Shown piece by piece: positions 8,201-11,083 of a stretch of 11,083 bases of DNA. Where the stretch lies: the NCBI GenBank assembly GCA_029820915.1, contig JALGUI010000050.1:1-11083 (forward strand), written 5' to 3'. The position numbers and the translations under genes are program-made. The notes below the pieces were generated by a model. It was not told the DNA's origin and did not search any database. It saw only the letters and a program-made list of their open reading frames with translations. Source of the stretch: Candidatus Zipacnadia bacterium. GTDB lineage: Bacteria; Armatimonadota; Zipacnadia; Zipacnadales; UBA5352. Position 1 is the first letter of the stretch. Every line of letters starts with the position of its first letter.

Positions 8201-8853
8201 AGCGCTACATTGAGTGGATAGGCCTGTCCCAGATCGCGGTCGATCCGCGCAGAGCCGCCGAGCCCTGGCGCGCGGCGACCAGCTATGAGCCTGAACCGCC
8301 ACGCATCGAGATCGCCGACTTGCCCGTTGACGAAGGGCTGCCGGGCGTGGCGCCGGTCGAGTCCGGCCTGACGACGCCTCCGCCACCCGCCCCGGCCGCT
8401 TCCGTCGCCCCTCCGGCGGCGCCCACGGCGCCGCAGGACGATGCCGGGCCTGCAGAGCCACCGGCGGTCCTTGGCGGCCCGGTGGTGTCCCCGAGCGAGC
8501 CTTGGGACGAAGAGGAGCCGGCCGCGGTGGCCGCGGATGAGGCGCCGCCGGAGGAGGAGATACCGCACCATCCCGCCACGGCCTTCGCTGACAACGACGC
8601 GACGGTGCCCGTCCCAGTGCCCGAGCCGCCGGTCGCCGAGCCGGATGTGCGGCCGGCGCCCCCGGTCTTGGAGACGCCCGGGCCCGACGTCGCGCCGCAG
8701 GGGGCGGCCACCGAACCCGTTGCCGATGAGCGACCGCTGCCGACCGAGGTGCCTCCGCCCGAAAGCCTGGAGGTCGTGGAGATTGATGAGACGGAACGCG
8801 ACGACGGGTCTGAGGAACGGTCCGGCGACGACGTGTTGCTCGATCCTGAATAA
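5230..8853 (+). CDS. Tubulin/FtsZ-like GTPase superfamily protein (Tubulin_2 type) with coiled coil and acidic tail
   Basis: I chose ATG 5230, preceded by GGAGGAG (5217-5223); an in-frame TTG at 5215 would overlap that site. The product is 1207 residues, roughly three times the size of FtsZ. Tubulin-fold nucleotide-binding signatures occur in the expected order: GLGGTG at 11-16 after a hydrophobic strand, AIDTD at 44-48 (compare FtsZ 'AxNTD'), and the tubulin signature loop GGTGAG at 179-184. A later NRAIAYACLQEL stretch (227-238) is like the helix after the nucleotide core in this family. No Walker A (GxxxxGK) is present. Residues about 490-632 are charged helices likely to form coiled coils; 633-1017 are mixed globular sequence; 1018-1207 are a disordered Pro/Ala/Glu-rich tail ending in a very acidic segment. 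No signal peptide or membrane helix, so it is cytoplasmic. The family was proposed, on genome context, to work in membrane remodelling with VWA proteins, which fits the VWA gene two places upstream. I could not confirm a T7-loop catalytic aspartate, so GTP hydrolysis and polymerisation are unproven. Confidence 0.9.
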   Translation: MPKITPTLLIGLGGTGQSVLFDVRRRIVSRFNGLENMPLIKFVAIDTDVQGATFGHEMEEMEEDIRLRTEEEYVHCEVPADTISHIRDALERNRLRDSYPFLYPWLSPEAMRLPSIDRGAGQVRQLGRLGLLMNWSTVQATINSALTSLASPSARAAMDGRGLDVGERTEIYVIASLMGGTGAGMFLDLGYMLRYLIHAQGGSLANSYVTGVFAPPEGVPRRGDADNRAIAYACLQELNHLNDHGTTYDATWPDGNQPPDRREPPYHYTMLTTVNNGQQQLPGFGKLTELVGQLLFMRATSEFNDLTTATRANILPHQAAIDEYGNNQHFACMGFSSIEVPVETIVNTCAYRLARDAYASLLGPESPGLDEEQRRQLMAAHGLDIEGLLAYLMRQVTHDEAGPRETGIVDTIRNRTAGVVGAAVSVLDSPISNPTSCEQHVLRVEAELAQLVGTAETSSQAREIVQANLQGVGQWSYERMVAAVNASFAIRQRRVRHGMAAAKAIAGYYEKRLEEYDGLVQHWRGRVQDAESRAAALRRQLGELLRSPLFFAVRAPVVEAFLRDVYVPQTTERFEHRLRLAMHEEIRKALERMLAAAGRVQEDVREVLDRLQAQEASFEALQSEAEGRLLPINGEVFYERAQPHLQIGGVVAQEYDKHVTEDTVRSLAQEILVRTGCASEADGAADIVKLAGFDDPIAQMQLRARLVARARDVFGAVRQTNVLQQFFREYKPGSSAVVTRITNLYTLSLPFLVLNRGANGYVDSPAKWSRGLALRGGIRDGGDTNSQVFLDSVRRTGLIPWDQSARWIHHVDEPYQVFFYQEYGAFPIRLYGSLTAFETAYTQEQQQGSIPLHAICRDDQARAVLQPVRKINLDEQMACFIAGVATGRIPMQLVRMRDGSQSRRWELSYWTDLGQFEVERLEGSLREIGQALHSRGLTDTISEELRRHREKLGDMEFLTRIRQYGNMLARGHVEQQVDDWKEIEQRQELIERYIEWIGLSQIAVDPRRAAEPWRAATSYEPEPPRIEIADLPVDEGLPGVAPVESGLTTPPPPAPAASVAPPAAPTAPQDDAGPAEPPAVLGGPVVSPSEPWDEEEPAAVAADEAPPEEEIPHHPATAFADNDATVPVPVPEPPVAEPDVRPAPPVLETPGPDVAPQGAATEPVADERPLPTEVPPPESLEVVEIDETERDDGSEERSGDDVLLDPE

Positions 8854-8857
8854 CGCG

Positions 8858-10171
8858 ATGGGGACCGATGGGTCCGGCACGCAGGGGCGTAGGCAGCGGC
8901 GTGAGGCCGACACGAAGCCGCGAAGGGGCGGAAGCTTCTTGGGCGTCAGGACCAGGATGAGCCTGTGCGTTGCCATGGCCTGGGTGCTCCTTGCGGGGAC
9001 CGCAGGCGGGTGCATCCGTGAGGAGGCCGTTCCGACCGGCCAGGTACTGGATGGGCCGTCCCACCGCTCGCCGCCACCACCTGAAGAGGTGATCGTCGAT
9101 CAACTCGCGTGGCCACAGGTAGTAGGTCAGGTATTCATGGTGGGTGTGGGTGGCGGCTGGTCCGCAGGGGCGCCCGCCCAACTCAGCACTCTCCCTGCCG
9201 GCTGGGTCATCCTCTACGGACGCAACATCAGCTCTCGTTCGCAACTCGAGCGGCTGGTGACTGACCTGGCTCGCGTGACTGAGCGCGTCGCCGGCTGCCC
9301 TGCGCTGATCGCCATCGATCATGAGGGGGGGCGCGTGGACCGCCTGCCGGCGTCGGGCTTCACGCACTTCCCGGCCGCCTCAGAGATGAGCGACCGTCCG
9401 TTGCAGGAGGTCCGCAACGAGGGCCGAGTGATGGCGGCCGAACTGCGGGCAACCGGCATCCACATGAACCTCGCGCCGGTGGCCGATGTGCTGACCAACT
9501 CCCGCAACGTGGACATCGCGAACCGCAGTTTCGGCACCGACACCGCACACGTCACCGAGCGCGCGGTGGCCTTCATCGAGGGAGCGCACGAAGCCAACGG
9601 CCTTGTCTGCGCCAAGCACTTCCCCGGCTACGGCCCGATCGCCGAGAACCCTCACTCATCGCTGCCCACCATCGACATCGCTCTCACACAGTGGGAGCAG
9701 GTGCACGCGCCGCCCTTCCACGCGGCCATCGAGGCGGGCGCGGACGCGGTGATGACCGGCCACGTGATCTGGCGGGCCCTGGACGCCCAAGCGCCCGCCA
9801 GCCTCTCGCGCGCGATCGTGACCGACGTGCTGAGGGAGCGGTGGGGCTATGACGGGCTGATCCTGACCGATGACCTCGAGATGGGCGCGGTAGGCGAGGT
9901 CATGCCCATCGCTGAGGCGACAGAGCAGGCAATCCGGGCGGGGGCAGATGTCGTGCTGATCTGCCATACAGCCGACGCGCAGCGTGCCGCATACCATCGA
10001 CTTCTGGCGCTGTCGGAACGTGACCCCGAACTGGCGTCGCGAGTACGTGAGGCAGCGGTGCGCGTGCTGAGGGCGAAACTGCGCATGGGTCTGGTCGAGC
10101 CGCCGAGAGACGGCCCCGCAGCCGCGGTGCCGGACCCGGCGACCGGAGCCACAGCCCAGACGCGGACTTAG
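8858..10171 (+). CDS. Glycoside hydrolase family 3, NagZ-like beta-N-acetylhexosaminidase, probable lipoprotein
   Basis: The start is uncertain. ATG 8858 follows the previous stop by four bases but lacks a ribosome binding site; TTG 8939 and ATG 8957 (AGGA at 8948-8951) are alternatives that leave a short lipoprotein signal. In all cases a hydrophobic segment ends in AGGC (Cys near base 9012), an acceptable if atypical lipobox, so the enzyme is probably a secreted lipoprotein rather than cytosolic like most NagZ. Numbered from 8858 (437 residues), one GH3 barrel domain shows IDHEGGRVDRL (153-163), NRSFGTD, KHFPGYG (253-259) and TDDLEM (337-342), where D338 matches the catalytic nucleophile. 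NagZ enzymes remove N-acetylglucosamine from peptidoglycan fragments by a retaining mechanism using an Asp-His dyad on a mobile loop. Here that loop reads ENPHS: His266 is kept but the Asp is Asn264, and the usual His of KHFPGHG is Tyr258. The fold is secure; the substrate and full activity are not. The length fits single-domain NagZ plus a signal region, and it sits in line with the tubulin-like operon. Confidence 0.9.
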   Translation: MGTDGSGTQGRRQRREADTKPRRGGSFLGVRTRMSLCVAMAWVLLAGTAGGCIREEAVPTGQVLDGPSHRSPPPPEEVIVDQLAWPQVVGQVFMVGVGGGWSAGAPAQLSTLPAGWVILYGRNISSRSQLERLVTDLARVTERVAGCPALIAIDHEGGRVDRLPASGFTHFPAASEMSDRPLQEVRNEGRVMAAELRATGIHMNLAPVADVLTNSRNVDIANRSFGTDTAHVTERAVAFIEGAHEANGLVCAKHFPGYGPIAENPHSSLPTIDIALTQWEQVHAPPFHAAIEAGADAVMTGHVIWRALDAQAPASLSRAIVTDVLRERWGYDGLILTDDLEMGAVGEVMPIAEATEQAIRAGADVVLICHTADAQRAAYHRLLALSERDPELASRVREAAVRVLRAKLRMGLVEPPRDGPAAAVPDPATGATAQTRT

Positions 10172-10182
10172 GTGGGGCATCG

Positions 10183-11083
10183 ATGGACGTCTTCGCGGTC
10201 TGGTGGCAGGCCAATGACCAAGTCGAACTGGGATGCCGGCCCTGCGCGGAGCGCCCGGAGGCCTGGCTGCTCGAGGTGCTGACCGGCCCGGGGGGATCGG
10301 TTGCTGTGCTGGACATTCGCATCGACGACGGCGGCTCACAGGTTGTGTGGCAGTCGCTGGCCGCGTGCGCGGTCGTCGGCTCGGGTGCGGGCACCGTGGA
10401 TGATCCGCTTGAGGTGCTCGTGACGATCCCGGCCGCGGGCGAAGTCGCGTGGGAGGTGCATGGGCTGCCCGGCCCGGTCGCGATCGTGGGCAGCGCCCGT
10501 GCTCAGCCGACAGGGGCTGAGCAGCGCGTGGATGCCCCGGAGCAGCCGCCGGTGCCGCAAGCACCCAGCGTACCCGCATCCGCCGATGCGGCCAGCGGTA
10601 CTCCGCAGCACGTCCCCGAGAGCGCGCCTGCAGACGTGGCCGGGGCACATGACCAGGCCCTGCGCCTGCTCTGGCGGGCGACTTCCGCGGAGACCCCGGC
10701 GGCCCGTGTGGCGCTTCTGGCTGAGGCTCTGCGCTGGTGGCCCGACAACGGGTCGATCCAGCGTCGGCTCGCCGAAGCGAAGCGCTGCGCCGCAGTCACA
10801 GCGCCGCCGGCCCTCACGGGCCTAATCAAGCCGGTGGCCGGGCGGCCGGTCCGCCGCCGCAGGTCCAGGGGCGGGCGGCGGACCGCATGGAGCTCGTTGG
10901 GGTGCTGGATCGCATGTGTCATCCTGCTGCTTGTGATCCTGGCGATACTGGCCGTGCTGGCGTGGCAGCAGATGGCCGCGGTGATGGCCCCCCGGGCCGC
11001 ACAGCCGCAATCGCCTGCCGGCCCGGGACAGACCCCGGAGGCAGCCGGCGTTACCAGGGATCGCGCACGCTCGTCGTGCTGGT
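10183..11083 (+). CDS. Bitopic membrane protein of unknown family, 3'-truncated by the window end
   Basis: An open frame of 300 codons runs from ATG 10183 to the window edge without a stop; AGGTGG at 10170-10175 is a suitable ribosome binding site, seven bases upstream, and the start lies 11 bases after the GH3 stop. Third codon positions are strongly G/C, as in the neighbours. Residues 1-108 look like a beta-rich domain with many Val/Gly/Trp and a CxxC pair (C18, C21). Residues about 109-154 are a Pro/Ala/Gln linker. About 155-202 form two to three amphipathic helices resembling one TPR-like unit. A very basic stretch (about 220-233) precedes a transmembrane helix at about 241-261, so the N-terminal part should be cytoplasmic and the Pro/Gln-rich C-terminal part external. 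No signal peptide precedes it. I recognise no family. Its layout (cytoplasmic domain, linker, helix pair, single membrane span) suggests an adaptor between the cytosolic and surface parts of the locus; this is inference. Confidence 0.75.
   Translation, partial: MDVFAVWWQANDQVELGCRPCAERPEAWLLEVLTGPGGSVAVLDIRIDDGGSQVVWQSLAACAVVGSGAGTVDDPLEVLVTIPAAGEVAWEVHGLPGPVAIVGSARAQPTGAEQRVDAPEQPPVPQAPSVPASADAASGTPQHVPESAPADVAGAHDQALRLLWRATSAETPAARVALLAEALRWWPDNGSIQRRLAEAKRCAAVTAPPALTGLIKPVAGRPVRRRRSRGGRRTAWSSLGCWIACVILLLVILAILAVLAWQQMAAVMAPRAAQPQSPAGPGQTPEAAGVTRDRARSSCW

Noticed and set aside
8299..8811. Pro/Glu-rich stretch considered as a separate repeat element
   Set aside because: No regular repeat period is visible; it is a low-complexity tail in frame with the tubulin-like gene.
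8862..8875. GGACC-GATG-GGTCC hairpin after the tubulin-like stop
   Set aside because: It has only a five-base stem with no T-run, so it is too weak to call a terminator.
7726..9367. Two long minus-strand frames (7726-9015 and 8102-9367)
   Set aside because: They oppose the tubulin-like tail and the GH3 start and are low-complexity Arg/Pro-rich; the plus-strand frames carry recognisable motifs.

Overview
The window is a GC-rich bacterial segment in which every supported gene lies on the plus strand, head to tail, with gaps from a 4-base overlap to a few tens of bases. It reads as one stretch of a single operon: it opens inside a gene and closes inside another, and I see no promoter, terminator, RNA gene, insertion sequence or CRISPR array. 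A bacterial host is suggested by Shine-Dalgarno-like sequences before several starts, a lipobox-type signal and a NagZ-like cell-wall glycosidase. I cannot assign a phylum; high GC with strong G/C bias at third codon positions is not specific.

Layout: (1) 3-1190, 5'-truncated membrane-anchored coiled-coil protein; (2) 1187-2707, four N-terminal zinc ribbons joined to a beta-propeller; (3) 2731-4647, exported von Willebrand factor A (VWA) protein with two beta-sandwich modules, a membrane segment and a C-terminal tail; (4) 4695-5201, small four-helix membrane protein; (5) 5230-8853, large tubulin/FtsZ-like protein (Pfam 'Tubulin_2' type) with a coiled-coil middle and an acidic Pro-rich tail; (6) 8858-10171, family 3 glycoside hydrolase resembling NagZ, probably a lipoprotein, with an altered catalytic loop; (7) 10183-11083, 3'-truncated bitopic membrane protein of unknown family, open to the window edge.

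Taken together, a tubulin-like GTPase candidate sits in one transcription unit with a secreted, membrane-tethered VWA protein, a multi-spanning membrane protein, a cytosolic zinc-ribbon/propeller protein and a cell-wall hydrolase. From memory, Makarova and Koonin (2010) proposed, from genome context, that a non-canonical FtsZ/tubulin family works with VWA proteins in a membrane-remodelling system. This locus fits that idea and adds partners I do not recall being described: the zinc-ribbon propeller, the four-helix protein, the two single-span proteins at the edges and the NagZ-like lipoprotein. The joint function is inference; the domain calls for tubulin-like, VWA, zinc-ribbon and GH3 are well supported by visible motifs.
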